A stretch of 55,674 nt of DNA from Deltaproteobacteria bacterium (GCA_020850995.1 JADZDP010000225.1:1-55674), one strand, 5' to 3'; shown: positions 1-11,867, counted from the stretch's first letter. Numbers and translations: made by a program. Notes: generated by a model from the sequence alone, not told the origin.

Positions 1-175
1 AGGGAGAAGGCGAGGGAGAAGGCGAGGGAGAAGGCGAGGGAGAAGGCGAGGGAGAAGGCGAGGGAGAAGGCGAGGGAGAAGGCGAGGGAGAAGGCGAGGG
101 AGAAGGCGAGGGAGAAGGCGAGGGTGAAGGCGAGGGAGAAGGCGAGGGTGAAGGCGAGGGTGAAGGCGAGGGTGA
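1..175 (+). repeat. 12-bp minisatellite encoding Gly-Glu repeats
   Basis: Fourteen tandem copies of a 12-base unit AGGGWGAAGGCG start at the first base of the window. The first ten are identical (AGGGAGAAGGCG). Units 11, 13 and 14 carry A-to-T at the fifth base, which is silent (GGA to GGT, Gly). In the reading frame of the downstream protein each unit encodes Gly-Glu-Gly-Glu, giving an acidic, flexible linker. The array begins outside the window, so its true length is unknown. Identical units at the 5' side and variants at the 3' edge suggest recent expansion by slippage. Confidence 0.95.
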
Positions 176-749
176 GCCGGAGCTGCAGCTCGCCTTCTAC
201 AACCCAACCGGACTACAGAGCGGCCCCGAGAGCCACCCGCTGCCCGCAAGCGCAAATGCCAGCGAGATCATCGCCGGGCCCTTGATCAACCAGACCTTTG
301 GCTACCTCTCCGGCCAAAACACCGACGTGCGCCCGGTGCTGATGGACGAAGGTCCGCTGAACCCAGCGACGACCTTCCACCTCTCGGTGACGCTGACGCC
401 CCTCAGCGGTCGCATCGATCTGACGACCATCAGCTACACCTACGACAGCTACGAGGAGGGGGCCACCGGCGCCATCAGCCTGCGCACCAGCGCCGACGGC
501 TTCGCGACCACGGTGGACTCACACCCGTGGCGCGGCAACACCAGGGCGAACCTGAATTTCGACGCGAGCGCTGTGCCCACCACGACGGGGCCGCTCGAGA
601 TCCGCCTCTACATGCACGACCTCGTGGGCGGGATGGACGGTGGCGACGGTGACCCAGGGGACTTCCCCGCCGAGCTCGAGTGGGCAGATCTGGTGAGCAC
701 CGCGGCGAGCGGCGACGGCATGCGCATCCGCGGGCGGCTCGTGCCGTAG
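1..749 (+). CDS. Surface protein with (GE)n linker, C-terminal part (N-terminus outside window)
   Basis: The open frame runs in from the left edge (first full codon at base 3) and stops at TAG 747-749. It begins with about 57 alternating Gly and Glu residues and continues into about 190 residues of beta-rich, Asp/Thr/Gly-rich sequence with no cysteines. This part resembles an extracellular beta-sandwich. The family was not recognised. Long Gly-Glu tracts of this type commonly join a lipoprotein signal to a surface domain in myxobacterial secreted proteins (established knowledge); here the signal would lie upstream of the window. A TTG at 282 could open a shorter frame, but the frame is clearly continuous through the repeat. 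The C-terminal region includes a Gly/Asp-rich turn near 625-660 that could bind calcium (inference). Confidence 0.75.
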   Translation, partial: GEGEGEGEGEGEGEGEGEGEGEGEGEGEGEGEGEGEGEGEGEGEGEGEGEGEGEGEGEPELQLAFYNPTGLQSGPESHPLPASANASEIIAGPLINQTFGYLSGQNTDVRPVLMDEGPLNPATTFHLSVTLTPLSGRIDLTTISYTYDSYEEGATGAISLRTSADGFATTVDSHPWRGNTRANLNFDASAVPTTTGPLEIRLYMHDLVGGMDGGDGDPGDFPAELEWADLVSTAASGDGMRIRGRLVP

Positions 750-819
750 CGCGCTGGCTCGTCGGCACGCGCGCGCGTCGACGATTGCCCTTTCGCTGGG
801 TCCTGCTAAGCACGCGCCC

Positions 820-4148
<3,329 letters not shown>

Positions 4149-4152
<4 letters not shown>

Positions 4153-4574
4153 GCGCGGCCACCTCGTACCAGGGTAGATGCCTGTGCGGCGCCGTGCGCT
4201 TCCTCATCGAGGGCGCGCCCGCGTGGGTGGGTATCTGCCACTGCTCGATGTGCCGGCGCGCGCACGGCGCTGGCTCGGTGGCGTGGGTGGGCGTGAAACA
4301 GGGGTGCTTCGCGATCACCACGGGCGCGGAGCACGTCACGCGCTTTCAGAGCTCCAAGGAAGCCCGGCGCTCATCATGCTCGCTGTGCGGCAGCCCCATG
4401 TTCTTCCAGAGCTCGCGCTGGCCGGGCGAGACGCACGTGGCGTTGGCGCTCCTCGACGATGGCCACGGCCTCGCGCCCACGGCGCACGCCTTCTTCGACG
4501 ATCGCGCGCCCTGGGTGCACGTCGAGGATGGGCTGGCGCGGCGGGGCGGGCCGGATGGGACCACCCCGCTGTGA
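4149..4574 (+). CDS. GFA-family (Mss4-like fold) zinc protein
   Basis: The 141-residue protein shows the three cysteine clusters of the GFA family: CLCG near residue 12, CHCSMC near residue 30 and CSLCG near residue 77. These bind one or two zinc ions in an Mss4-like beta fold. The founding member was described as glutathione-dependent formaldehyde-activating enzyme, but most homologues have no proven substrate, so no reaction is assigned. Length is typical (about 120-150). The start overlaps the carB stop by four bases, implying co-transcription, although no functional link to pyrimidine synthesis is known. The C-terminus ends in a Gly/Pro-rich tail. Confidence 0.85.
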
Positions 4575-4679
4575 GCGCAGGGCAGCCTCGCCCGAAGGCG
4601 CCGCCACATGCGCGGCGCCCTGTGTGTCGCGCTGGCGACGGCGCTTGACGACCGGAACGGCGCCACGCAAGAAAACGGC

Positions 4680-4904
4680 ATGCGCGCCCTCGTTCTGCTC
4701 CCCTCGGCTCTCGCGCTCTGCACCTGTCTCGACGACCCGCGGCCTCGTCTGGTGGATTGCCAGGCCCTGGCCGATGAGCAGCCCCAGTGCATGGACGACG
4801 AGGCCATGGCGGCCTGCACGGACGCCAATGACGCTTGTGCAGAGGAAGGTGTGGTCGCCGTGGGCGAGAGCTGTCCGCTGAGCTTCTCGTGCTCGGCGGG
4901 ATGA
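4680..4904 (+). CDS. Small secreted cysteine-rich lipoprotein
   Basis: A 74-residue frame begins MRALVLLPSALALCTC, a short signal ending in a lipobox-like LALC, followed by an acidic mature part with six further cysteines. The frame is open upstream to 4608, but the 4680 ATG puts the hydrophobic signal at the N-terminus and is preferred. No family was recognised. Similar cysteine-rich mini-lipoproteins recur in this window (27911-28261). It lies 105 bases after the GFA gene and is followed by a hairpin shared with the convergent gene. Function is unknown. Confidence 0.6.
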   Translation: MRALVLLPSALALCTCLDDPRPRLVDCQALADEQPQCMDDEAMAACTDANDACAEEGVVAVGESCPLSFSCSAG

Positions 4905-4916
4905 TCGAGCTGACGC

Positions 4917-4934
4917 GGGCGCCTGCCGGCGCCC
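4917..4934. terminator. Hairpin between convergent genes
   Basis: A perfect 7-bp stem (GGGCGCC / GGCGCCC) with a TGCC loop lies between the stop at 4904 and the convergent stop at 4950. An outer GAC/GTC pair extends it across a mismatch. There is no T-tract, so it is a stem-only candidate that could act in both directions. Confidence 0.5.
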
Positions 4935-4949
4935 ACGTCGAGCAAGCGC

Positions 4950-6128
4950 TCAGCCCGCGCCGCCCGCGCCGACCTTGAGGACACCCTTGTCGACGATCAC
5001 CTTGCCATCGACGGTGACGGTGGTGTCGTTCAGGTGTCCGGCGAAGCCCCCGGGGGCGGCGTTGGTGCCGCCGGCCCACTGGTTGTTGCCGATGCCGATC
5101 GACACGGTGCCAGCGGAGACCCACGACTGCAGCTTGCTGCCCTTGGGCGCGATGAGCGCCGGGTTGATGCCGAGGTCGAGGTAGCCGAGCTCTTCTTTGC
5201 CGGCGGGCGCGGCGTCGTAGATCTTCTTGAAGGCGTCGAGGCCCTTCTTGGCCTGCACGTCGACGACCTTGCCGGCCTTGAAGGTGAAGGTCAGGTCGGT
5301 CAGCTCGGTGTCCTCCACGAAGGCGCGCGGGTACACGACCTTGCCCTCGGCGCTGCCGGCGACCGGGACGAGGTACACCTCGCCGGCGGGCAGCCAGACT
5401 TGGAGTGCTGCGCCACCCTGCTTCTTGTCGGCGTCAGAGATGATGCCGTCGGAGACCACCACCGGCCGCTTGTCGATGGACACGGTGAGATCGGTGCCGC
5501 TCGCGCTCGTGACCTTGAGCTGCTTGCCCACAAGTGCGGCCTTCACCGCATCGCCGCTCACCGCCAGCTTGGCGTAGTCGACGTCGACGCTGGACCAAAA
5601 GAGCCGCTCGAGCTCCGCCTTCTTCATGCCGTAGCGCTTGGCGAGCCAGTCCGTGGGGTAGAGGCCGTTGCCGATGTTGACGGAGCGCACGCCCTTCTTC
5701 TTTGCCGCATCCGCGATTGGAGTGCTGGCCGCGCCGAGCGCCAGCTTGCGCGCCTCGGGCACGTCCTTGAAGAGCGCAGGGTTTTCCGTGTGGTCAACGC
5801 CGAGCTGCACCTGGATGATGTCGAGCAGCTTGAGCGAGGCGGTCGGCGGCAGGCTGTCGAGCTCGGCCGGCACCTCGTCGACGTAGCGGCGGCCGTCCTT
5901 CTCCCGGTAGATGCTGGTGAGGCTGTCGGCCTTCTTGCGACGGATTGCCCAGGAGAGCTGGGTCGCGAGCTCCTGGTCGGTGTCGGGCGCGGTGATGAGC
6001 ACCACCTCCCCCTCCTGCACCCCGGCAACCTGGCCGACGACGCGCTCGGCGACGGCCTTGTAGTCGGGGCCCGCCGCCAGGGCGGGGGTGGTGAGCAAGA
6101 GCAGAGCGAGCGCGGATGGCTTGTGCAT
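4950..6128 (-). CDS. Exported M29-like (thermophilic aminopeptidase-type) protein
   Basis: The 392-residue product starts with a Sec signal (MHKPSALALLLLTTPALAAG). The remainder resembles M29 metallo-aminopeptidases: an N-terminal segment about nucleophile access, a middle beta domain, and the C-terminal series LGINP, GTVSIGIGNN, GG and HL. M29 enzymes are normally cytoplasmic, so the signal is unusual. Compared with the remembered family consensus, several metal-ligand positions differ: Ser where VHI usually has His, and HLN where HLD is usual. Activity is therefore doubtful (inference). The ATG at 6128 is chosen for its GGGAGG ribosome site and the signal; the frame extends upstream to 6260 without coding character. 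It is convergent with the small lipoprotein and divergent from the kinase gene. Confidence 0.65.
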   Translation of the reverse strand: MHKPSALALLLLTTPALAAGPDYKAVAERVVGQVAGVQEGEVVLITAPDTDQELATQLSWAIRRKKADSLTSIYREKDGRRYVDEVPAELDSLPPTASLKLLDIIQVQLGVDHTENPALFKDVPEARKLALGAASTPIADAAKKKGVRSVNIGNGLYPTDWLAKRYGMKKAELERLFWSSVDVDYAKLAVSGDAVKAALVGKQLKVTSASGTDLTVSIDKRPVVVSDGIISDADKKQGGAALQVWLPAGEVYLVPVAGSAEGKVVYPRAFVEDTELTDLTFTFKAGKVVDVQAKKGLDAFKKIYDAAPAGKEELGYLDLGINPALIAPKGSKLQSWVSAGTVSIGIGNNQWAGGTNAAPGGFAGHLNDTTVTVDGKVIVDKGVLKVGAGGAG

Positions 6129-6295
6129 GGTTCCTCCCAGGTGCTCGAACGCGAGCGTGCGGGTAGTAGCTCCGGTCCGCAGCAGAGTCACCGTGGCGGC
6201 GGCTTCCTCGCAGAGAAGCGGGCAGGAGAGGACGGCCCTCCTCGTGAGTCTGCGCGGCACTTCCTGCTAGGCTCGCCTCGGACGCGGGAGGTCAG

Positions 6296-6324
6296 TTGAC
6301 GGTTTCCAGATTATGGAAACTGTC
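6296..6324 (+). promoter_or_regulatory. Operator-like palindrome overlapping a -35-like box, upstream of kinase gene
   Basis: GACGGTTTCCA (6298-6308) and TGGAAACTGTC (6314-6324) form an 11-base inverted repeat with one mismatch around the spacer GATTA. A -35-like TTGACG (6296-6301) overlaps the left arm. The repeat ends eight bases before the kinase ATG. Size and symmetry resemble TetR-family operators (inference). If this is the promoter, the transcript would have almost no leader, which fits the poorly spaced AGGGA ribosome site touching the ATG. Confidence 0.6.
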
Positions 6325-6332
6325 TCCAGGGA

Positions 6333-8033
6333 ATGGCGGTCAAGGCACCCGTCATCGCCGACAAGTACACGCTGCTGCGCCGGCTCGGCGCGGGCGGCAT
6401 GGCCGAGGTGTTCCTGGCGAAGCAGAGCTCGAGCCTCGAGGGCGCGGGGCAGGCGGGCTTCGAGAAGCTCGTCGTCATCAAGCGCATCCTGCCGCACTTG
6501 GCGAGCGGGCCCACCAACAACGATTTCGTGCGCATGTTCCTCGACGAGGGGCGCCTGGCGAGCGATCTGCGCCACCCGAACATCGTCTCCATCATCGACG
6601 TGGGCAAGACCGCCGACACCTACTTCATCGTGATGGAGTTCCTGCACGGCCAAGACGTGCGCAAGGTGCAGCGCAAGAACGCCGCGTGGGGCGAGCTCGT
6701 GCCCATCGGCCACGCCTGCCAGATGACCATCGACGCCGCCACCGGCCTGCACTACGCGCACCACAAGGCCGACCTGTCGGGACGCGCGCTGCACATCGTG
6801 CACAGAGACGTCAGCCCGCAGAACATGATCGTCACCTATGACGGCGTCACCAAGATCGTCGACTTCGGCATCGCCAAGGCGGCCACCCAGACCACGCACA
6901 CGTCGACGGGCGTGCTCAAGGGCAAGTACACGTATATGAGCCCCGAGCAGGCGGCCGGCGAGCAGGTCGACGCGCGCACCGATCAGTTCGCCCTCGGCAT
7001 CGTCTTGTGGGAGCTCTTGACCATGCGGCGGCTGTTCAAGCGCGAGACCGAGATGGCCACGCTCGAGGCCATCATGGGCGGTCAGATCCCGCGCCCCTCG
7101 CGCTTCCGCGAGGATCTGCCCAAGGCCATCGACGACATCGTCATGAAGGCCTTGCACATCCACCGTGACAAGCGCTTCCGCGACTGCCAGGAGCTGGCGC
7201 TGGCGCTCGAGGACGCGCTGGCCAAGCTCTCCATCACGCACTCGGCGGCGCGCCTGGCGCAGTACATGCGGCGCTTGTTCGCCGACACGCTTGCCGAAGA
7301 GGCCACCCTCGGCCTGGTCAACCCCGACGGCAGCCTGTCGAAGAACCTGACGCCCTTCACGCTGCCACCCCCCGAAGGCGCGGGGCAGGATCGCATGGAG
7401 CAGGGGCTGCCTCGCCCCTCGTCGAGCGAGGACGCGCGCCTCGAGCGGCCGCCGGAGCAGAAGAAGGCCACCCAGGTCGACGCCACCACGGCCGACCGGA
7501 AGAGCGTCAAGAGCAAGGACGACTCGAGCGGCCGTGGACCCAAGGCGCGCGCGCCCGAGCCGCCCTCGTTTCGCACCGAGAGCGACCCGCACCGGGGCGT
7601 GGCCAGCGACTCCGGCACCGATCCAACCGTCGTCGAGGACAAGCGCAAGCGCCCGGACGCGCCGGCGCCCCTGGCGCGCCACGAGGCGCGCCGCCCGCGT
7701 CCGCGTGAGCCGGCGCCGCGCAGCTTGCGCCTGCCGCTGGCGGCCCTCGCCGTGGGTGCGCTCTGCGCCGCGGCGTTGGTCGGCGCGTGGATCGCGTTTC
7801 GTGCCTGGTCGGGGAGCGGCCTTGGCACGCTGGTCGTGCGCTCGGAGCCGCGCGGCGCGCTGGTGTACATCGACGGCGCGCCCACCGGTCAGACCACGCC
7901 GGCGCTCCTGCGCGGCGTCGAGGTGGGCACCCCGCACAAGCTGCGCGTGGAGCTGGCGGGCAAGAGCGCCGAGGAGATCGTTACCGTGCCGCGCCGAGGC
8001 GTCACCCACGAGGTGCGCATCGACCTGCCCTGA
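6333..8033 (+). CDS. Membrane Ser/Thr protein kinase with PEGA domain
   Basis: The 566-residue protein has a Hanks-type kinase domain at about residues 11-290: glycine loop GAGGMAEV, catalytic Lys50 (VVIKR), catalytic loop HRDVSPQN with Asp159, and DFG with Asp177. A long, charged, Pro-rich linker follows, then one transmembrane helix (about 465-490) and a C-terminal PEGA domain (about 497-566). PEGA domains are usually extracytoplasmic, so the kinase domain should lie in the cytoplasm with the sensor outside. HRDVSPQN in place of HRDLKPxN is common in myxobacterial kinases. It stands alone between a divergent and a convergent gene. The palindrome directly upstream suggests control by a dimeric repressor. 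Confidence 0.93.
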   Translation: MAVKAPVIADKYTLLRRLGAGGMAEVFLAKQSSSLEGAGQAGFEKLVVIKRILPHLASGPTNNDFVRMFLDEGRLASDLRHPNIVSIIDVGKTADTYFIVMEFLHGQDVRKVQRKNAAWGELVPIGHACQMTIDAATGLHYAHHKADLSGRALHIVHRDVSPQNMIVTYDGVTKIVDFGIAKAATQTTHTSTGVLKGKYTYMSPEQAAGEQVDARTDQFALGIVLWELLTMRRLFKRETEMATLEAIMGGQIPRPSRFREDLPKAIDDIVMKALHIHRDKRFRDCQELALALEDALAKLSITHSAARLAQYMRRLFADTLAEEATLGLVNPDGSLSKNLTPFTLPPPEGAGQDRMEQGLPRPSSSEDARLERPPEQKKATQVDATTADRKSVKSKDDSSGRGPKARAPEPPSFRTESDPHRGVASDSGTDPTVVEDKRKRPDAPAPLARHEARRPRPREPAPRSLRLPLAALAVGALCAAALVGAWIAFRAWSGSGLGTLVVRSEPRGALVYIDGAPTGQTTPALLRGVEVGTPHKLRVELAGKSAEEIVTVPRRGVTHEVRIDLP

Positions 8034-8047
8034 GGGGCGGCATGGCC

Positions 8048-8065
8048 GGCGCGCTACAGCGCGCC
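8048..8065. terminator. Palindromic stem at convergent gene ends
   Basis: A perfect 8-bp inverted repeat (GGCGCGCT, AC, AGCGCGCC) sits 15 bases after the kinase stop and includes the stop codon of the convergent lipoprotein gene. It is a plausible bidirectional terminator stem without a T-tract. Confidence 0.45.
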
Positions 8066-8575
8066 GAGCTGCGTCTGCTCCTGTTCCCACTCGCTTGGTG
8101 TGAGCACCTCGGTGCGCAGGAGGTATTCGGCGGTGGCGTCGGACGAGACCCGCACCAGGTGATCGCCGGCGCGGAACACGCGCTGCTCCTTCACGAAGAT
8201 GCCCTGCGGGTTCGAGTCGGCGAACACGTCGGCGCCTTGGCTCTCGTAGTTGTAGTCGTCGACGCAGGCGGGCTCGAACCAGATGATCTCGGTGTCGGCG
8301 CCGGGCCCCTGACGCGTGCGCCAGAAGATCTTCACCCGCACCACCGCTTCGCCCTCGGTGGGGACGATGAAGGTACGCTGCCCGGGAAAGTGGCCCTCGA
8401 GGTGGCTCTCTTCCTCCGCGAGCTTGCAGCCGGCGCTGTCGTTGCAGACCGGGATCTCGTCGTCGCACAGCACCAGGCTCGAGGTGCCGATGAAAGCGTT
8501 CTCGGACCCGAAGCTGCAGCCAAACGTGAACAGGAGCGTTGACAGTAACGCAAGCGGTTGCAGGCGGTTAGGCAT
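8054..8575 (-). CDS. Small lipoprotein, partner of VWA/TSP3 lipoprotein
   Basis: The 173-residue product starts with a lipoprotein signal whose lipobox Cys is residue 20 (LLFTFGC). The mature part has a few cysteines and ends in a probable beta domain with the run FWRTRQGPGADTEIIWFEP. No family was recognised. The ATG at 8575 is preferred because it gives the signal and a GAGAG ribosome site; the frame is open further upstream. The gene follows the VWA/TSP3 lipoprotein gene by 14 bases, so the two are almost certainly co-transcribed. They may form an outer-membrane or surface pair (inference). Confidence 0.75.
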   Translation of the reverse strand: MPNRLQPLALLSTLLFTFGCSFGSENAFIGTSSLVLCDDEIPVCNDSAGCKLAEEESHLEGHFPGQRTFIVPTEGEAVVRVKIFWRTRQGPGADTEIIWFEPACVDDYNYESQGADVFADSNPQGIFVKEQRVFRAGDHLVRVSSDATAEYLLRTEVLTPSEWEQEQTQLGAL

Positions 8576-8589
8576 GAGATCTCTCGTTG

Positions 8590-10560
8590 CTACTCGAAGA
8601 GGACGAAGTTGAAATCTTCCACGAGCTGGTCTGCAACGTTGGGGTTCTTGTAGTCCGGTGCGATGAAGGTGAAGGGGAACTGCGCCACGCGGAAGATGCC
8701 GTAGGCGTCGGGCACGCCCGAGGGCACCTGGCCGAAGTAGATGCGCACGTCGTTGTAGCCAGGGGTGCGCCCCATGGCCGCCAAGGTCTCCACCAGCGTG
8801 ACGTTGCGGACGCGGAAGCTCGTGCACTGCCGCTGTGCCAGCGCCACGCGCACCGACTCATCGGCGGAGTAGGGCAAGAGGATCGCGGCGGTCACCGACA
8901 CGGTGACCTCCCGCGGGCAGTCATCGATGCCGGCGCACGAGGCGCGCAGCGTGTAGAAGCCGTCCTCGGTGAGCTCCACGGCCTTGCCGAACTCGCTCTC
9001 GGCGGCGTCGCGCCACGCGAGCAGTGGCGGGCGGCCGCCCCCTTGGAAGATGTAGCTGAGCTGCGCGTTGCCGAGCGAGGAGCCCACCCGCACGTCCTCG
9101 ATAGTGACGCCGGAGATGTCGCGCGGCTGGGTGGAGAAGAGCAGGTCGCCGATGCCGAGGTCGGTCTCGCGATACATGTAGCCGAGCTCGTTGCGCGCCT
9201 TGGCGTCGGCCGAGCGCGGATCGGTGTGGGCCTTGAGCTCGTTGATGTTGGGCACGCCGTCGAAGTCGGCGTCGGTCAAGCCGTCGTCCTCGAGGAAGTT
9301 GGTGCCCGAGATGACCTCGAGCAGGTCGGGGATGCCGTCGGCGTCGGTGTCGAACAAGGTGGCGTCGAGGCGCAACAGCGCCTCCTCGCAGTCGAGCAGG
9401 CCGTCGCCGTCGGTGTCGAGGATGGGGCGCAGCGCAGGCTCGATGGGCAGGCAGGTAATGGGGTCGTCTGGCACCAGCGGGTTGACCCCCACCGTCGAGA
9501 GCAAGAGCTCGATCTTATCGCCGAGCCCGTCCCCGTCCGTGTCGCGCAGCGTCGGGTCGGTGCCGTAGAGCGGCTCGTCGATGTCGGCCACGCCGTCGGA
9601 GTCGCTGTCGGGGATGGTGCCCTCGTTGGTGGTGATGGCCGAGAGGTTCGTCACCACGAAGCTCTTGGTCAGGAACACGTTGCGCGCGCTGTCGAGCTCG
9701 AGACCGAGCAGGGTGATCTTGCTGTCGCACGAGGGATCGGTGCGCGTCCCGGCGTCGTCGTGGGGGCACACGGGCAGGTACTCGCCGGCGCCGTTGAACG
9801 CGATCTGCTGCAGCTCCTCCGCGGCGGTCTCGCGGGACCCGTCTTGGCGGTTGGTGAGCGAGGCGAGGTCGAGCACGTGGACTTGGAAGTCGGCGGCGCC
9901 GTTCTCCACCACGTACTCCCGCAGGTCGCGCATGCGCGTGCCGAGCACCTCGCCGGGATCGCAGCCGACGGCGCTCGGCGGGCACAGCACGTTGTCGTCG
10001 GTGGGGCCGTGCTGCATCACCACGATGAGGTACTTGGTGCGGGAGCGCGGCCCCTTCGCCGTGGAGAGCAGGTCGCCGGTGATGATGCTGGTGGCGAGCG
10101 ACAAGGCCTGACCAAGCACGCGCGTGCCGTCGGCGGAGCCGGTGATGGGCACGGTGAGCGCCCCCGCCGCCTCGGAGATCTCGGAGGAGTTGGAGGTGAA
10201 GCCGCCCTCCGGCGTGATGAAGGAGGTGCCGCCGTAGCGGATGAGCGCGAACTCGTTGTCGGGGCTGCGCAGGCGGGTGACGGCGTCGCGGATGGCGCCC
10301 ACGCGCAGGGTCTGGAACGACGATGACAACGTGGAGAACTGCGCGTCGATGATCGGGTCGTACGGGATGGTGGCGGACGCATCGGCGACGAACACGACGC
10401 GCAGCGGGAAGCTGCGCTCCGCCGGATTGTCGGTGCAGACGGAGCCGGTGAACGCCACCTTGTCGGGCTGCGAGGGGATCTCCGCCGGGTCGTACAGCAC
10501 CGCATCGGTGCAAGCCGCGGACAACGCCAGCGCCAGGGCGAGCAGGATGTGCGTTCGCAT
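8590..10560 (-). CDS. Lipoprotein with degenerate VWA domain and thrombospondin type-3 calcium repeats
   Basis: The 656-residue product starts with a lipoprotein signal (lipobox SAAC, Cys17). A von Willebrand A-like domain begins at VVFVADASAT: the MIDAS motif reads D60-A-S62-A-T64 instead of DxSxS. At about residues 318-435 there are at least five Asp-rich repeats of thrombospondin type-3 kind (DSDSDGVAD, DTDGDGLGD, DTDGDGLLD, DTDADGIPD, DADFDGVPN), which bind calcium in known families. A C-terminal beta domain follows. The likely location is the cell surface. The frame extends upstream to 10641, but the ATG at 10560 fits the signal. It is the first gene of a two-gene minus operon, 59 bases from the divergent propeller lipoprotein. 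Confidence 0.85.
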   Translation of the reverse strand: MRTHILLALALALSAACTDAVLYDPAEIPSQPDKVAFTGSVCTDNPAERSFPLRVVFVADASATIPYDPIIDAQFSTLSSSFQTLRVGAIRDAVTRLRSPDNEFALIRYGGTSFITPEGGFTSNSSEISEAAGALTVPITGSADGTRVLGQALSLATSIITGDLLSTAKGPRSRTKYLIVVMQHGPTDDNVLCPPSAVGCDPGEVLGTRMRDLREYVVENGAADFQVHVLDLASLTNRQDGSRETAAEELQQIAFNGAGEYLPVCPHDDAGTRTDPSCDSKITLLGLELDSARNVFLTKSFVVTNLSAITTNEGTIPDSDSDGVADIDEPLYGTDPTLRDTDGDGLGDKIELLLSTVGVNPLVPDDPITCLPIEPALRPILDTDGDGLLDCEEALLRLDATLFDTDADGIPDLLEVISGTNFLEDDGLTDADFDGVPNINELKAHTDPRSADAKARNELGYMYRETDLGIGDLLFSTQPRDISGVTIEDVRVGSSLGNAQLSYIFQGGGRPPLLAWRDAAESEFGKAVELTEDGFYTLRASCAGIDDCPREVTVSVTAAILLPYSADESVRVALAQRQCTSFRVRNVTLVETLAAMGRTPGYNDVRIYFGQVPSGVPDAYGIFRVAQFPFTFIAPDYKNPNVADQLVEDFNFVLFE

Positions 10561-10619
10561 GGGGCAGAGCATACCACCCGCGGGACCGGCTATGATGCAG
10601 CGAACGCGAAGGAGGCAGG

Positions 10620-11867
10620 ATGACGGCACGGCACCGCGCATCGGAGGCCAGACACGGCGGCAGGGGTGCGGCGCGCGCGCACACGGCGCTCGCCGCGGTG
10701 GCGCTGCTCGGCGCGTGCGACGTCATCGCCCCGCCCGCGCCCGAGCCGGAGCCGCCGCCGCGCGGCTACTACGTGTCGCAGCCGTTGACCGACGTGCGCG
10801 TGCTCGCCGACGTCCTGGTGCTCGCGCCGGGGCTCGCCTTCGCCGTCGGCTCGGACGGCGCCGTGGCCCAGTGGGACGGCACGACGTGGAGCCGCGAGGA
10901 GTCTGGCGTCACGACGGATCTCGAGGGCATCGCGGGCTTCGTGACCAACGAAGGGGTACCCGAGCTGATCGCGGTCGGTGCCCTCGGCACCGTCATCCAC
11001 CGCGGCGCCGCCGGTACGTGGGAGGTGTTGGCGTCGGGCGTGACCACGCACTTGTTCGGCGTGTGGCTGCGCAGCGCCACCGACGCGTTCATCGTCGGCG
11101 AGAACGGCACCGTGCTGCGCTATGACGGCGCCGCGCTCACCCCGCAGGAGACGCAGACGCGCCAACTCGTCGTGGGCGCCGACGGCACCAACAACTATTT
11201 CGCCATGGCGCAGTCGCTGAAGGCCGTGGCCGAAACCGGCGGGCTCATGTTCGCGGTCGGCGCATCGGGCGCCATCTACTGTTACGACCCAAACGGCGAT
11301 CCCAACGGCTTCCCGGCGGCGGTGCTCACCTGCGACAACACGGCGGGCAACACGTGTCCCGCGCCCGGCGGCGCCAACACCTGGCAGCTCGACGCCAGCG
11401 GCACCACGCGCAACCTGGCCGGCCTGTCGGTGCGCGGCGGCGCCTTCGCCCCCACCACCGACGGCGTGCTGCTCGAGCGCGTGAGTGAGCCGTGCCCGGC
11501 CCCACGCGACGACGCTGGGCGCTTCACGCAAGACAACTGGAGCGACGACTTCCGCGTGCCCACGCCTGCCTTCCTCCACGACGTGTGGCGCGACAGCGGC
11601 ATGACCTTCGCCGTGGGCCTGTCGCCCGACATCTTCACCCTCGGCGGCGACGGTTGGACGCTGGTGCGTGTGGCCGACGAGGCCGAGCTGCGCGCCGTCG
11701 ATGGCACCTGGGTTCCGCCCGGTGACGCCGGACCGGAGGATGTGGGCGGCCCCGAGTTCATCGCGGTGGGCGGCGGCGGCCGCGTGGTGCGCGGCCCGCG
11801 CACGCTGCCGGTCGCGGGCGAGACGCTGCTCGCCGAGCGCCCGGCCGACGAGGACTTCACCGAGTAG
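10620..11867 (+). CDS. Beta-propeller-like lipoprotein
   Basis: The 415-residue protein has a long basic N-region and then a hydrophobic stretch ending in the lipobox LLGAC (Cys33). The mature part contains about six repeats of the pattern [FI]AVGxxGxVxxWDGxxW, for example FAVGSDGAVAQWDG, IAVGALGTVIHRG, FIVGENGTVLRYDG and IAVGGGGRVVRG. This spacing suggests a small beta-propeller of the YCF48/Kelch-like kind. A Cys-containing insert lies near residues 220-260. A strong GAAGGAGG ribosome site precedes the ATG. It diverges from the VWA/TSP3 operon across 59 bases, so shared control is possible. It probably acts at the cell envelope; ligand unknown. Confidence 0.75.
   Translation: MTARHRASEARHGGRGAARAHTALAAVALLGACDVIAPPAPEPEPPPRGYYVSQPLTDVRVLADVLVLAPGLAFAVGSDGAVAQWDGTTWSREESGVTTDLEGIAGFVTNEGVPELIAVGALGTVIHRGAAGTWEVLASGVTTHLFGVWLRSATDAFIVGENGTVLRYDGAALTPQETQTRQLVVGADGTNNYFAMAQSLKAVAETGGLMFAVGASGAIYCYDPNGDPNGFPAAVLTCDNTAGNTCPAPGGANTWQLDASGTTRNLAGLSVRGGAFAPTTDGVLLERVSEPCPAPRDDAGRFTQDNWSDDFRVPTPAFLHDVWRDSGMTFAVGLSPDIFTLGGDGWTLVRVADEAELRAVDGTWVPPGDAGPEDVGGPEFIAVGGGGRVVRGPRTLPVAGETLLAERPADEDFTE

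Noticed and set aside
1..175. Possible CRISPR array
   Set aside because: The 12-base units are direct tandem copies without spacers and stay in the coding frame of the protein that follows.
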